NCBI GenBank assembly: GCA_030604135.1
Contig: JAUVWL010000030.1
Span: 1 to 39,226, forward strand
Source of the DNA: Burkholderiales bacterium
Lineage (GTDB): Bacteria; Pseudomonadota; Gammaproteobacteria; Burkholderiales; Burkholderiaceae_C
Direction: 5' to 3'
Length of the DNA stretch: 39,226 bases
Below are positions 26,657 to 35,564 of the stretch, in pieces. The translations under genes were made by a program, and so were the position numbers. The notes beneath the pieces were generated by a model. It searched no databases. It was given only the letters and a program-made list of their open reading frames with translations, and was not told the origin of the DNA. Position 1 is the stretch's first letter. The number at the start of each line of letters is the position of its first letter.

Positions 26657-27373
26657 ATGATCAGCATCGACAAGGCGCTGCTGCGGCAGCTGCTGTTGAT
26701 AGAGCGCCCATGGGAAGTGCGCGAGTACCGGCTTGATGTGCGAAAACGCCGATGTGACGTTTGGATCGCCCAAGAGCCCGAGCGTGGCTGGTTTGGACGA
26801 ACAAAACCTGTGCCGGCAGGCGACAGCGCGGTCTGGCAGCACCTGGCGATCGGCCCCATCCGTTTCCAATTGCATGTGAGCCTGCCACTCGGTTTTGATT
26901 CCAAGGGCATCGGCTGGATGGGTGAGGTCGGCATGCCATTCACCCGGGCCCTGGCGGCGCGGGTGTTTGCCCTGTTTGGAGAGGGCGTACCGCTGCAGTC
27001 GGTCTGTACCCTGCTGGACCTGAGTCTTCAAGACGTGTGGCGCTACCGCTATGCACTCGACGCCGGACGGGTCGGCGGGATCGGTTCCGAGGTGCGCCCC
27101 GCTGCGGAGATGACGCTGTCCGCAGGCTCTGCCCCGCACAGCGCCGCCGTGCCTGAAGTGACCGATCCGGTCTGGTTGCGACTGCTCGATGGTGACATGA
27201 GTCTGGACATCAGGGTGCTCAGCCTCAAGCTGATGCTGACCAAGCTGCGATCACAACTCGATCTGATCCATGACGAAGAGGTTCGCATGCTCAAACTCAA
27301 GGAGTTGCATCGCTACTTTGTCAAGAACGAGCGCGTTCTGACCCATGAGCTGGAGCAGCTGCGGCTGGGGTGA
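26657..27373 (+). CDS. ISL3-transposase-like N-terminal domain protein (DNA-binding, no catalytic domain)
   Basis: 238 residues. Residues 1-~140 follow the N-terminal order of ISL3 transposases: LLLIERPWEVREYRLDVRKR then DVWI (family: WEV, alternating strand), VWQHLAIGPIRFQLHVSLP (family: R-W-R-H-L), and PFTRALAARVFALFGEGVPL with CTLLDLSLQDVWRY (family: helix-turn-helix). The paired zinc cysteines expected between these blocks are missing, as is the whole DDE catalytic domain. The C-terminus (~170-238) is a helical, probably coiled-coil segment (LSLKLMLTKLRSQLDLIHDE). I infer a domesticated DNA-binding protein. It is six bases ahead of the DUF6976-like gene, so both are one unit. The ATG follows GAGGAGACAGCC. 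Similarity judged by eye only. Confidence 0.5.
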   Translation: MISIDKALLRQLLLIERPWEVREYRLDVRKRRCDVWIAQEPERGWFGRTKPVPAGDSAVWQHLAIGPIRFQLHVSLPLGFDSKGIGWMGEVGMPFTRALAARVFALFGEGVPLQSVCTLLDLSLQDVWRYRYALDAGRVGGIGSEVRPAAEMTLSAGSAPHSAAVPEVTDPVWLRLLDGDMSLDIRVLSLKLMLTKLRSQLDLIHDEEVRMLKLKELHRYFVKNERVLTHELEQLRLG

Positions 27374-27379
27374 AACGAC

Positions 27380-28402
27380 ATGATTGCTCCCCTGATCCCG
27401 GCTCCGACACCGTTGAGCGGTGCACTCATGGACTTGCAGGATGCCCTCGTGGTGATCCGAAGTGGCGCGTACCTTTCGATTGCGGCGGACGAGTCCTTGC
27501 TGCGTCGCCTGCCGCCGGGCAACTGGCTGGCTGGAAGCATTCCCTATTTCATGGCCCAGCACGGAGGTCAGACGTCACGGCAGCAACTTTTCGTCACCGA
27601 GCTGCCCAACCTGGCCGGGTCGGCCCAACTGCGCTGGTACGACCGCAGCAACCTGCACAAGGTGGCGCTGGATGCGCCGGCGCACGGTCTGACCGTGCTC
27701 ATCGTTCCTGCTTTTTCGGAGGTGCACTCGCATTTCGCGCGTGAGGCACCCAACTTCGAGGACCTGTACCTGAAACCCTTGGTGGGTTGGATCGCCGGAG
27801 TCCATCTGGACGACCTGGGAAAGGCATCGCCGGTTGTCGTCAATGGTCAGTCGTTGACCTTTTGCAGTGACCGGGCGCTGGCTGTGCATATCCCTTTGCC
27901 TGAAGACATCCATCCACACATCGAGATCCTGAACCTGTTTCGCCCCGGGGGGGGCGACGTCATCCGTTTTCCGTCGACTGGCTTCTCGGCCCAGGAGTGC
28001 TACATCAACGGCGAACTGAACAACCTGGCCCTGTACCTGACGGCCAAAGGTATCGACACCCGACTGCCCCTGGTGGCTGACTACTCTGGCGCCATGGTCA
28101 ATGTGTCCTTCAAGTCGGTCGATATGGTTGCCGGTCAGGTGGATTTCTACGCGCCCGTGTTCGATGACATCGAGTACCGGATCGCGGAGCCCGTGTCCAA
28201 CTATGCGCAGGCCTTTGTGCGAACGCTTTCGGACAGTGCCAGCGGGGCGAGCTGGAGCTGCAACTGCATTCTCAACTACCTGTATGGAGGGCTGGAGGGA
28301 CAGCGCACCGGCCCGATCACCGGCCCCATGACTTTCGGTGAAATCGCCTACCAGTTGCTCAATCAGACCATGGTGTACGTGCATCTGCAGAAGTTTCAGT
28401 AG
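27380..28402 (+). CDS. DUF6976-like conserved protein
   Basis: 340 residues, soluble, no signal peptide. Blocks I associate with DUF6976: [20 protein letters not shown] with [86 protein letters not shown] and [15 protein letters not shown] then [20 protein letters not shown]. The closing SCNC...GEI order recalls the C-terminal part of FIST sensory proteins; that is a guess. Two cysteines in CNC could bind a ligand or metal. It starts six bases after the ISL3-like gene, with the SD GGGGTGA overlapping its stop; an internal ATG at 27428 is an alternative start. No experimental function known to me. Confidence 0.65.
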   Translation: MIAPLIPAPTPLSGALMDLQDALVVIRSGAYLSIAADESLLRRLPPGNWLAGSIPYFMAQHGGQTSRQQLFVTELPNLAGSAQLRWYDRSNLHKVALDAPAHGLTVLIVPAFSEVHSHFAREAPNFEDLYLKPLVGWIAGVHLDDLGKASPVVVNGQSLTFCSDRALAVHIPLPEDIHPHIEILNLFRPGGGDVIRFPSTGFSAQECYINGELNNLALYLTAKGIDTRLPLVADYSGAMVNVSFKSVDMVAGQVDFYAPVFDDIEYRIAEPVSNYAQAFVRTLSDSASGASWSCNCILNYLYGGLEGQRTGPITGPMTFGEIAYQLLNQTMVYVHLQKFQ

Positions 28403-28500
28403 AGGCGTTGCGGGTCCATGAATTGCCCTTTTTGCATTGCGCTCCAGACGAGGGCTTGTGCCAAAGTACGCACTCTGAACGCTTTCGCCCTGAACACACC

Positions 28501-29628
28501 ATGCCCCGTCCCATCCTCGCCACGATCCACCCCGAGGCCCTGCGCCACAACCTGCAGCAGGCCCGCCTGCGCGCTCCCGATGCCCGAGTCTGGGCGGTCG
28601 TCAAGGCCAACGCCTATGGCCACGGCATCGAGCGCGTGTTCGAAGCCTTGCGTGGCGCCGACGGTTTTGCCTTGCTCGACCTGGCCGAGGCCGAGCGTCT
28701 GCGGGCGCTGGACTGGCGGGGTCCCATCCTGCTGCTGGAGGGGGTGTTCGAGCCACGCGACCTGGAGCTGTGCTCGCGCCTGCACCTGTGGCACGCGGTG
28801 CATTGTGAAGAGCAGATTGACTGGCTGGCAGCCCACAAGACGCAGCAGCCGCACCGGGTCTTTCTCAAGCTCAACAGCGGTATGAACCGGCTGGGTTTCC
28901 AGCCGGCTGCCTTCCGCGCCGCCTGGGCGCGCCTGAACGCGCTGCCGCAGGTGGACGAGATCGCCTTGATGACCCACTTCAGCGACGCCGACGGCCCGCG
29001 CGGCATTGCCCACCAGGTGGCGGTGTTCGAGGCGGCCACCGCCGACCTGCCGGGCGAGCGCACCCTGTGCAACAGCGCCGCCATCCTGCGCCACGCACAA
29101 AGCCCGCTGCGGGGCGAGGGCGTGAGCACGCTGGCGGCCGACTGGGTGCGCGAAGGCATTGCCTTGTACGGCAGTGCACCGGACCACCCGGAGCACAGTG
29201 CGGCCGACTGGGACCTGCAACCGACCCTGACCCTGTCGAGCCGCATCATTGGCGTGCAGACCCTGCAGCCAGGCGACACCGTCGGCTATGGCTCGACTTT
29301 CACCGCCGAGGTGCCCATGCGCATCGGCGTCGTGGCCTGCGGCTATGCCGACGGCTACCCGCGCCACGCGCCCACCGGCACGCCGGTGCTGGTGGCGGGT
29401 GTGCGCACGCGCATCGTCGGGCGCGTCAGCATGGACATGATCACGGTTGACCTGGCGCCGCTGGACGCCGCCGGGGTGAGCGCCGGCATCGGCAGCGAGG
29501 TCGTGCTCTGGGGTGTCTCACCCGCCACCGGCGCCCAGCTGCCGGTGGACGAGGTGGCCCGGTCGGCCGGCACCATCAGCTATGAACTGTTGTGCGCGGT
29601 GGCGCCGCGCGTGCCGTTCGCCCACTGA
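28501..29628 (+). CDS. alr: Alanine racemase
   Basis: 375 residues. PLP-dependent interconversion of L- and D-alanine for peptidoglycan. The PLP lysine is Lys35 in [13 protein letters not shown]; the second catalytic base Tyr263 lies in [24 protein letters not shown] and [12 protein letters not shown] are conserved. Length and domain order (TIM barrel, then C-terminal beta domain) are complete. Start at 28501 matches the family N-terminus ([18 protein letters not shown]). No partner gene such as dadA is adjacent, so a biosynthetic role is more likely. Confidence 0.95.
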   Translation: MPRPILATIHPEALRHNLQQARLRAPDARVWAVVKANAYGHGIERVFEALRGADGFALLDLAEAERLRALDWRGPILLLEGVFEPRDLELCSRLHLWHAVHCEEQIDWLAAHKTQQPHRVFLKLNSGMNRLGFQPAAFRAAWARLNALPQVDEIALMTHFSDADGPRGIAHQVAVFEAATADLPGERTLCNSAAILRHAQSPLRGEGVSTLAADWVREGIALYGSAPDHPEHSAADWDLQPTLTLSSRIIGVQTLQPGDTVGYGSTFTAEVPMRIGVVACGYADGYPRHAPTGTPVLVAGVRTRIVGRVSMDMITVDLAPLDAAGVSAGIGSEVVLWGVSPATGAQLPVDEVARSAGTISYELLCAVAPRVPFAH

Positions 29629-29646
29629 GGTCAGAAGCCTGGGGTC

Positions 29647-29675
29647 TTGTACCCCTGGGGGTATGTGTGTATACT
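29647..29675 (+). promoter_or_regulatory. Promoter with embedded CsoR-type operator before the RND operon
   Basis: TTGTAC (29647-29652), a 17-base spacer and TATACT (29670-29675) make a good sigma-70 promoter. TACCCCTGGGGGTA (29650-29663), a G/C-tract palindrome flanked by TA of the kind bound by CsoR/RcnR-family repressors, overlaps the -35 and fills the spacer. A CsoR-family gene lies at the end of the same gene set. The SD AGGAGA follows about 12 bases after -10. Confidence 0.75.
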
Positions 29676-29697
29676 GCAGCAGGTATAGGAGATTTCC

Positions 29698-30837
29698 ATG
29701 TCTGCACGCCCGTTTCACATCTTCGCTCTTGCTCCCGGTCAACGGCTGTTCCCGGCCCGGCGTCGCCTGGCTGCGGTGCTCGGCTTGGGCGCACTGGTCG
29801 CCGCCACCTGGCTGACGCTTCCACCCGCGCGAGCCCAGGCGCCGGCCGTTGGACCCGAGGTGCCCGTGCTGGCGCTGGGCGAGCGGGCCGTGGGGGCCGG
29901 CCTGCTGATCGACGGCAGCCTGCAGGCGGTGCGCCAGAGCGTGCTCTCGGCCCAGGCCAGCGGCCGCATCGCCACCCTGAGCGTCAAGGCCGGCGACCGC
30001 GTCAAGGCCGGTCAGGTGCTGGCCGTCATCGACGACCGCGCCACCCAGGCCGGTGTGGCGCAGGCCCAGGCCGGCGTGGCCCAGGCCGAGGCCAACCTGG
30101 CCAATGCACGCGCTGCCTTTGAGCGCACCAGGGAATTGCGGGCCCAGGGTTTTGTGGCCCAGGCCGCGCTGGATGGCGCCCAGGCCCAGTTTCGTGCCGC
30201 TGAAGCGGGGGCTGCGGCCGCCCGTGCCGGTCAGACCCAGGCCTCGGTGGCCCAGGGTTTTACCCGTCTGACCGCGCCGTATGACGGCTGGGTGCTGGCC
30301 ACCCACGCCCAAGCTGGTTCGCTGGCCATGCCGGGCGCGCCGGTGCTCACGGTGTACGCGCCGCAGCCGATCCGCGCCGTGGTGTTCGTGCCCGCCTCGC
30401 AGCAGTCGCTGGCCAGCCAGGCGCAGCGTGTCGAGGTGCGCCTGCCCGACGGTCGCTGGGTGGAGCCCGAGGCCCGGACTGCCTTGCCGGCGGCCGACCC
30501 GGTGTCGCAGACGGTGGAGTGGCGCCTGGACCTGAGCGCGGCCGACGGCGCCGACCAGGTGCCCGGTCGCCAGGTGCAGGTACGCTTTGTGGGCGGCGAG
30601 GCCCAACGTCTGGTGGTGCCGGCCTCGGCCCTGCTGCGCCGCGGCGAACTGACCGCCGTCTATGTGGTCACCCCGCGCGCCGATGGCGCCCAGGGTTTTG
30701 CGCTGCGCGCGGTGCGCGCTGGCATCGGCCATGGTGAAGCCGGGGTGGAGATCCTCTCGGGCCTGAAGGCCGGCGACCGCGTGGCGCTCGACCCGGTCCG
30801 GGCTGGCATCGCCGGTGCCCGTCCGGCCGCGCAGTGA
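29698..30837 (+). CDS. RND efflux periplasmic adaptor (membrane fusion protein)
   Basis: 379 residues. N-terminal signal or anchor (LAAVLGLGALVAATWLTL, then PPARAQA), then the lipoyl-type half motif SGRIATLSVKAGDRVKAGQV, a helical hairpin (residues ~115-180, Ala/Gln-rich AQAGVAQAEANLANARAAFE), the second lipoyl half (LTAPYDGWVLATHAQAGSLA), a beta-barrel domain and a C-terminal membrane-proximal domain. It would link the inner-membrane pump to an outer-membrane channel; no TolC-type gene is present here. Start follows AGGAGATTTCC. First gene of the CsoR-linked block. Confidence 0.92.
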   Translation: MSARPFHIFALAPGQRLFPARRRLAAVLGLGALVAATWLTLPPARAQAPAVGPEVPVLALGERAVGAGLLIDGSLQAVRQSVLSAQASGRIATLSVKAGDRVKAGQVLAVIDDRATQAGVAQAQAGVAQAEANLANARAAFERTRELRAQGFVAQAALDGAQAQFRAAEAGAAAARAGQTQASVAQGFTRLTAPYDGWVLATHAQAGSLAMPGAPVLTVYAPQPIRAVVFVPASQQSLASQAQRVEVRLPDGRWVEPEARTALPAADPVSQTVEWRLDLSAADGADQVPGRQVQVRFVGGEAQRLVVPASALLRRGELTAVYVVTPRADGAQGFALRAVRAGIGHGEAGVEILSGLKAGDRVALDPVRAGIAGARPAAQ

Positions 30838-30847
30838 GGGCCTGAGC

Positions 30848-33800
30848 ATGACCCCCACCGCCGAATCGAACGAAAAGCTGGGCTTCTCGGGCAGTGTCGC
30901 CCGGATGTTCCAGGCCAACGCCATCACGCCGCTGCTGGCGCTGGTGGCCCTGCTGCTGGGCCTGTTTGCCGTGCTGGTCACTCCGCGCGAGGAAGAGCCG
31001 CAGATCAACGTGACCATGGCCAACGTCATCATCCCGTTCCCGGGGGCGTCCAGCGCCGACGTGGCCAAGATGGTGGCGCAGCCGGCCGAGCAGGTGCTCT
31101 CGCAGATCCACGGCATCGAACACACCTATTCGGTCTCGCGGCCGGGTGTGGCGGTGCTCACGGTGCAGTTCCAGGTGGGCGTGCCGCGCACCGAGGCGCT
31201 GGTGCGCCTGTACGACGTGCTCAACGCCAACCAGGACTGGCTGCCCCAGGGCCTGGGCGTGATGCCCCCCATCGTCAAGCCCAAGGGCATCGACGACGTG
31301 CCGGTGCTGGCGGCCACGCTGTGGACGGCCGACGCTGCCAGCGCACTGGATCTGGAGCGGGTGGCCCACTCGGTCGAGACCGAGCTCAAGCGCGTGCCCG
31401 GCACCCGCGAGGTGGTCACCATTGGCGGCCCGGGCCGGGCGGTGCATGTCTGGCTGGAGCCCAACCGCCTGCGCGAGCGCGGCGTGAGTGTGCAGCAACT
31501 GCACGGCGCCATCGCCGCGGCCAACCAGGCCATGCCATCGGGCGCCGTGGTCAACCCGGCGCCGGCACCGGGCGAGCCGGGCATGCTCACCGTCGAGACC
31601 GGCGAGTTCCTGCAGAACGAGCAGGATGTGGGCGACATCGTGGTCGGTGTCAGCAACGGCCGACCCATTTTCCTGCGCGAGGTGGCGCGGGTCGAGACCG
31701 GCGCCCAGCAGCCGCAGCGCTACGTCTGGTTCACGCCCGCCGCGGCCGACACCGCCCATGCGGACCAGCAGGGCAACAGCTTCCCTGCCGTCACCATCAC
31801 CGTGACCAAGAAGCCGGGCGAGAACGCGGTGGATGTGGCGCGCGGCGCGGCCCAGCGGCTGGAGAACCTGAAGAACACCGTCATCCCCGACGACGTACAG
31901 GTCAGCATCACGCGCGACTACGGCCAGACCGCCGCCGACAAGGCCAACCAGCTCATCACCAAGCTCATCTTCGCCACCGGCAGCGTCATCATCCTGGTCG
32001 GCCTGGCGCTGGGCCGGCGCGAGGCGGTCATCGTCGGGGTGGCGGTGGTGCTCACGCTCACGGCCACGCTGTTCGCGTCCTGGGCCTGGGGCTTCACGCT
32101 GAACCGGGTCTCGCTGTTCGCGCTCATCTTCTCCATCGGCATCCTGGTCGACGACGCCATCGTGGTGGTGGAGAACATCCACCGCCACCGTCAGCTCACC
32201 CCGGGTGAGCCGCTGTCGGTCATCATCCCGCGGGCGGTCGACGAGGTGGGTGGCCCGACCATCCTGGCCACCTTCACCGTCATCGCGGCCCTGCTGCCCA
32301 TGGCCTTCGTGTCTGGTCTGATGGGCCCGTACATGAGCCCGATTCCGATCAACGCCAGCATGGGCATGGCGATCTCGCTGGCCATCGCATTCACCGTCAC
32401 ACCCTGGCTCGCCCTCAAACTCACCAAGACCGACGGCCACGCCGACCACGGACCGAGCCGTCTCACACGCACGCTGCAGTCCACCTTCACCCACATCCTC
32501 ACGCCCTTCCTGCAGAGCGCGTCCAGGCGCTGGCTGCTGCTGGTGGGCATCCTCGCCGCGCTGATGCTGTCGGTGGGTCTGACGGTGGTGCAGTGGGTGG
32601 TGCTCAAGATGCTGCCCTTCGACAACAAGAGCGAGTACCAGGTGGTGCTGGACATGCCCGCCGGTACGCCGCTGGAGGGCACCGCCGCCGCGCTGCAGGA
32701 CATGACCGCCTGGCTGGCGCAGCAGCCCGAAGTGAACAACGTGCAGGGTTACGCCGGCACCGCCAGCCCGATCACCTTCAATGGTCTGGTGCGCCAGTAC
32801 TACCTGCGCGCCGACGCCGAGAGCGGCGACCTGCAGGTCAACCTGGTCGGTGCCGGGGACCGCAAGGAAAAGAGCCACGCCATCGCGCAGCGCCACCGTC
32901 CGGACCTGGAGAAAATCGCCGCCGCCCATGGTGCACGCATCAAGGTGGTGGAGGTGCCGCCGGGCCCGCCGGTGCTGGCGCCCATCGTGGCCGAGGTCTA
33001 TGGCCCGGACGACGCCGGCCGCGCCGAGCTGGCGCAACGCGTGGCCCAGGCCTTTGCCGACACGCCCGACATCGTGGGCATCGACACCACGCTCAAGGAG
33101 AACGCGCCGCGTGCCTTCCTGCGCATCCAGCGCCAGCGCGCCGAGTCGCTGGGCATCCCGGTGCAGGTGATCGCACAGACGGTGCACGCCGCGCTGTCGG
33201 GCAACGACGCCGCCTGGCTGCACGACGGCCATGCCAAGTTCCCGGTGCCGGTGCGCATCCAGCTGCCGCGCGAAGCGCAGGTCGGTCTGGACGCGGTGCT
33301 CGCCCTGCCCCTGAAGGCCGCCAACGGCCGCATGGTGCCGCTGTCCGAGCTGGTCACCGTCGAGCGTGGCGTCATCGACCAGCCGCGTTTCACCAAGAAC
33401 CTGCTGCCGGTCACCTACGTCATGGGCGACATGGCGGGCCAGCTGGACTCGCCGCTGTATGGCCTGTTCGGCATCCGCCCGGCCCTGGCCGAGGCCGCGC
33501 TGCCCAACGCCGGTGAACTGGGCGAATACTGGATCAACCAGCCCTCCGACCCCTACCGCCAGTACGCCATCAAGTGGGACGGCGAGTGGCAGATCACCTA
33601 CGAAACCTTCCGCGACATGGGCGCGGCCTACGGCGTCGGCCTGATCCTGATCTACCTGCTGGTGGTCGCGCAGTTCCGCAGCTACCTCACGCCGCTGATC
33701 ATCATGGCGCCGATTCCACTGACCATCATCGGTGTCATGCCCGGCCATGCGCTGCTGGGCGCGCAGTTCACCGCCACCAGCATGATCGGCATGATCGCGC

Positions 33801-34108
33801 TGGCCGGCATCATCGTGCGCAACTCCATCCTGCTGGTCGACTTCATCGAGCTGGAGACCGCGCGGGGTGTGCCCTTTGCCGACGCGGTGGTGCAGTCGGC
33901 CGCGGTGCGCGCGCAGCCGATCGCGCTGACCGGCCTGGCGGCCATGATGGGGGCCTTCTTCATCCTGGACGACCCCATCTTCAACGGCCTCGCGATCTCG
34001 CTGATCTTCGGCATTGCGGTGTCGACGATGCTGACGCTGGTCGTGATCCCCGTTCTCTATTACGCGCTTTACCGCAAACGCTACTCGGCCCAGGAAGTGG
34101 CCTTGTGA
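30848..34108 (+). CDS. RND efflux transporter permease
   Basis: 1,086 residues, inner-membrane proton-driven pump with twelve expected helices. Marks: VTPREEEPQINVTMANVIIP, PGASSADVAKMVAQPAEQVL, IHGIEHTYSVSRPGVAVLTV, RDYGQTAADKANQL, the TM4 proton-relay pair in GILVDDAIVVVENIHRHR (Asp435-Asp436), VSGLMGPYMSPIPIN, and the C-terminal ILLVDFIELETARG and NGLAISLIFGIAVSTMLTL. It is divergent from AcrB and CusA: it lacks the drug-pump AcrB pattern and I see no CusA-type methionine triad. It may be of the type found with DUF2892 genes. Substrate unknown. Starts eleven bases after the adaptor; SD GAGGG. A start at 30815 inside the adaptor gene is rejected. Confidence 0.93.
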   Translation: MTPTAESNEKLGFSGSVARMFQANAITPLLALVALLLGLFAVLVTPREEEPQINVTMANVIIPFPGASSADVAKMVAQPAEQVLSQIHGIEHTYSVSRPGVAVLTVQFQVGVPRTEALVRLYDVLNANQDWLPQGLGVMPPIVKPKGIDDVPVLAATLWTADAASALDLERVAHSVETELKRVPGTREVVTIGGPGRAVHVWLEPNRLRERGVSVQQLHGAIAAANQAMPSGAVVNPAPAPGEPGMLTVETGEFLQNEQDVGDIVVGVSNGRPIFLREVARVETGAQQPQRYVWFTPAAADTAHADQQGNSFPAVTITVTKKPGENAVDVARGAAQRLENLKNTVIPDDVQVSITRDYGQTAADKANQLITKLIFATGSVIILVGLALGRREAVIVGVAVVLTLTATLFASWAWGFTLNRVSLFALIFSIGILVDDAIVVVENIHRHRQLTPGEPLSVIIPRAVDEVGGPTILATFTVIAALLPMAFVSGLMGPYMSPIPINASMGMAISLAIAFTVTPWLALKLTKTDGHADHGPSRLTRTLQSTFTHILTPFLQSASRRWLLLVGILAALMLSVGLTVVQWVVLKMLPFDNKSEYQVVLDMPAGTPLEGTAAALQDMTAWLAQQPEVNNVQGYAGTASPITFNGLVRQYYLRADAESGDLQVNLVGAGDRKEKSHAIAQRHRPDLEKIAAAHGARIKVVEVPPGPPVLAPIVAEVYGPDDAGRAELAQRVAQAFADTPDIVGIDTTLKENAPRAFLRIQRQRAESLGIPVQVIAQTVHAALSGNDAAWLHDGHAKFPVPVRIQLPREAQVGLDAVLALPLKAANGRMVPLSELVTVERGVIDQPRFTKNLLPVTYVMGDMAGQLDSPLYGLFGIRPALAEAALPNAGELGEYWINQPSDPYRQYAIKWDGEWQITYETFRDMGAAYGVGLILIYLLVVAQFRSYLTPLIIMAPIPLTIIGVMPGHALLGAQFTATSMIGMIALAGIIVRNSILLVDFIELETARGVPFADAVVQSAAVRAQPIALTGLAAMMGAFFILDDPIFNGLAISLIFGIAVSTMLTLVVIPVLYYALYRKRYSAQEVAL

Positions 34109-34157
34109 CCCTTGCTCCCACCCGTTTCCCGTCCGTCCCTTCCTCAAGGAGTTTGAA

Positions 34158-34385
34158 ATGACCGTTGAACGATACATCCGTGTGATCGCTGGCCTGTTCA
34201 TCATGATCTCGCTGGCCTTGGGCGTCGAAGTCAGCCCGCTGTTCGTGAGCCCCTGGTTCCTGGCCTTCACCGCCTTTGTCGGCCTGAACCTGTTCCAGTT
34301 CGGCTTCACCAACTTCTGCCCGCTGGCGATCATCCTGAAGGCGCTGGGCGTGCCCGAGAGCAAAATCGCCTGCGGGACAAGGTAA
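34158..34385 (+). CDS. DUF2892 (YgaP-like transmembrane) protein
   Basis: 75 residues, two transmembrane helices: RYIRVIAGLFIMISLALGVE and SPWFLAFTAFVGLNLFQFGF. The conserved TNFCPLAIILKALGV follows, plus a C-terminal cysteine (KIACG). In E. coli YgaP this domain anchors a rhodanese; stand-alone copies are frequent near sulfur-stress and efflux genes. Here it sits 49 bases after the RND permease, with SD AAGGAG. Two cysteines leave room for thiol chemistry, unproven. Confidence 0.9.
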   Translation: MTVERYIRVIAGLFIMISLALGVEVSPLFVSPWFLAFTAFVGLNLFQFGFTNFCPLAIILKALGVPESKIACGTR

Positions 34386-34387
34386 CC

Positions 34388-34430
34388 CCCCTGCGCCGCG
34401 TTGCGGCTTCCCCCCTTGGAAGGGGGGACC
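34388..34430. repeat. REP-like palindromic element
   Basis: CCCCCCTTGGAAGGGGGG is a near-perfect palindrome (CCCCCTT/AAGGGGG) preceded by GCGCCGCGTTGCGG. It lies between DUF2892 and the SLAC1 gene and resembles the CCCCCCAAGGGGG core of the 24059 repeats. It could reduce read-through inside the operon. Confidence 0.6.
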
Positions 34431-34517
34431 ACGCCTGTGGCCTGGCAAAGCCCGTTCCACGGCGTGTGCCGGATAAGGGCGTTCAGCCCCGTCACGCCAG
34501 TTCTTTCGGAAAGCGCC

Positions 34518-35546
34518 ATGTCGTCACCCACACCCCTGAAGTTCCTCATGCCCGGGTGGTTTGCCACCGTCATGGGTCTGGCTGGCCTCACCCTGGCCTG
34601 GAACGCCGCCCAGGGCTTGCTGGGTGACATGGCCGGGGCGCTGTCCCTGGTCATGGGCCTGGTCGCCTTCGGGGTGTTCGGTGTGCTGGCGCTGGCCTCG
34701 CTGCTGCGCTGGCAACGCCACCCGGCGGCGCTGGAAGACGACCTCAAGCACCCGGTGCGCCATGCCTTCATCGCGGCGGTGCCGGTGTCCCTGCTGCTGC
34801 TGGCCACCGTCGGCGTGGCGCTGGTTGGCGCCACCGGCCCCCTGGTCCTGCTCTGGCAGACCCTGTGGTGGGTCGGCAGCCTGGGTCAGCTCTGGGCCAC
34901 GGTCTGGGTGCTGGGGCGCTGGTTGGCGCCGGCCGCCGCCGCACCGGCCGGGCAGGGCCCGGCCTCGCTCTGGCCCTCGGTGACGCCGGTGCTGCTGATC
35001 CCGGTGGTCGGCAACGTGGTGGTGCCCCTGGCCGGCCTGCCCCTGGGCCATGGCCTGTGGTCGGCGGCGCAGTTCGGCATCGGGGCCTTTCTCTGGCCCA
35101 TCGTGCTGACCCTGCTGATGGTGCGCCGCATCGCCCACAGCCCGCTGCCCGACCGCCTGCTGCCGGCCTGGTTCATCACCGTGGCACCGCCGGCCGTCAT
35201 CGGTCTGGTGATGCAGCAGATGCAGGCGTCGCCCGCCCTGGTGCTCGGCCTGTGGGGCGTGGCGATGTTCTTCCTGCTGTGGCTGCTGCCCCTGGTGCGC
35301 CGCATTGCGGTGCAACCGTTCAGCGTGGCCTTCTGGGGGCTGTCGTTCCCGCTGGCGGCCCTGACCACGCTCACCCTGCGCCTGGCCGACCCGGCCCTGG
35401 GCATGCCGGTGCCGACCACACTGGCGGTGCTGTTGCTGGCCATGACGTCCATCGTCGTGTTGTGGCTGTCTTTTGCCACCGTGCGCGGCCTGCGCGACGG
35501 CAGCCTGCTGGCGCCCGAGCCGGTGGCGGCGATCCAGCCCGCCTGA
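34518..35546 (+). CDS. SLAC1/TDT family anion channel or transporter
   Basis: 342 residues, about ten helices, begins KFLMPGWFATVMGLAGLTLA, the usual TehA/SLAC1 entry. Other marks: LEDDLKHPVRHAFIAAVPVS, LWQTLWWVGSLGQLW, WPSVTPVLLIPVVGNVVVP, LLPAWFITVAPPAVIGL and FSVAFWGLSFPLAALTTLTL. Members include tellurite-resistance TehA, sulfite exporters (Ssu1) and anion channels. Being next to a DUF2892 gene and near a TSUP permease makes sulfite or another sulfur anion a reasonable guess. SD CGGAAAG before 34518; the frame continues to 34401 but has no better start. Confidence 0.9.
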   Translation: MSSPTPLKFLMPGWFATVMGLAGLTLAWNAAQGLLGDMAGALSLVMGLVAFGVFGVLALASLLRWQRHPAALEDDLKHPVRHAFIAAVPVSLLLLATVGVALVGATGPLVLLWQTLWWVGSLGQLWATVWVLGRWLAPAAAAPAGQGPASLWPSVTPVLLIPVVGNVVVPLAGLPLGHGLWSAAQFGIGAFLWPIVLTLLMVRRIAHSPLPDRLLPAWFITVAPPAVIGLVMQQMQASPALVLGLWGVAMFFLLWLLPLVRRIAVQPFSVAFWGLSFPLAALTTLTLRLADPALGMPVPTTLAVLLLAMTSIVVLWLSFATVRGLRDGSLLAPEPVAAIQPA

Positions 35547-35564
35547 ACAGGCCGAGGCCAAACC

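Noticed and set aside
30668..34834. Very long open frame (1,388 codons) antisense to the RND permease
   Set aside because: It mirrors the sense codon pattern of a well-recognised RND pump in GC-rich DNA; the translation is His/Gln/Asp/Arg-rich without any domain.
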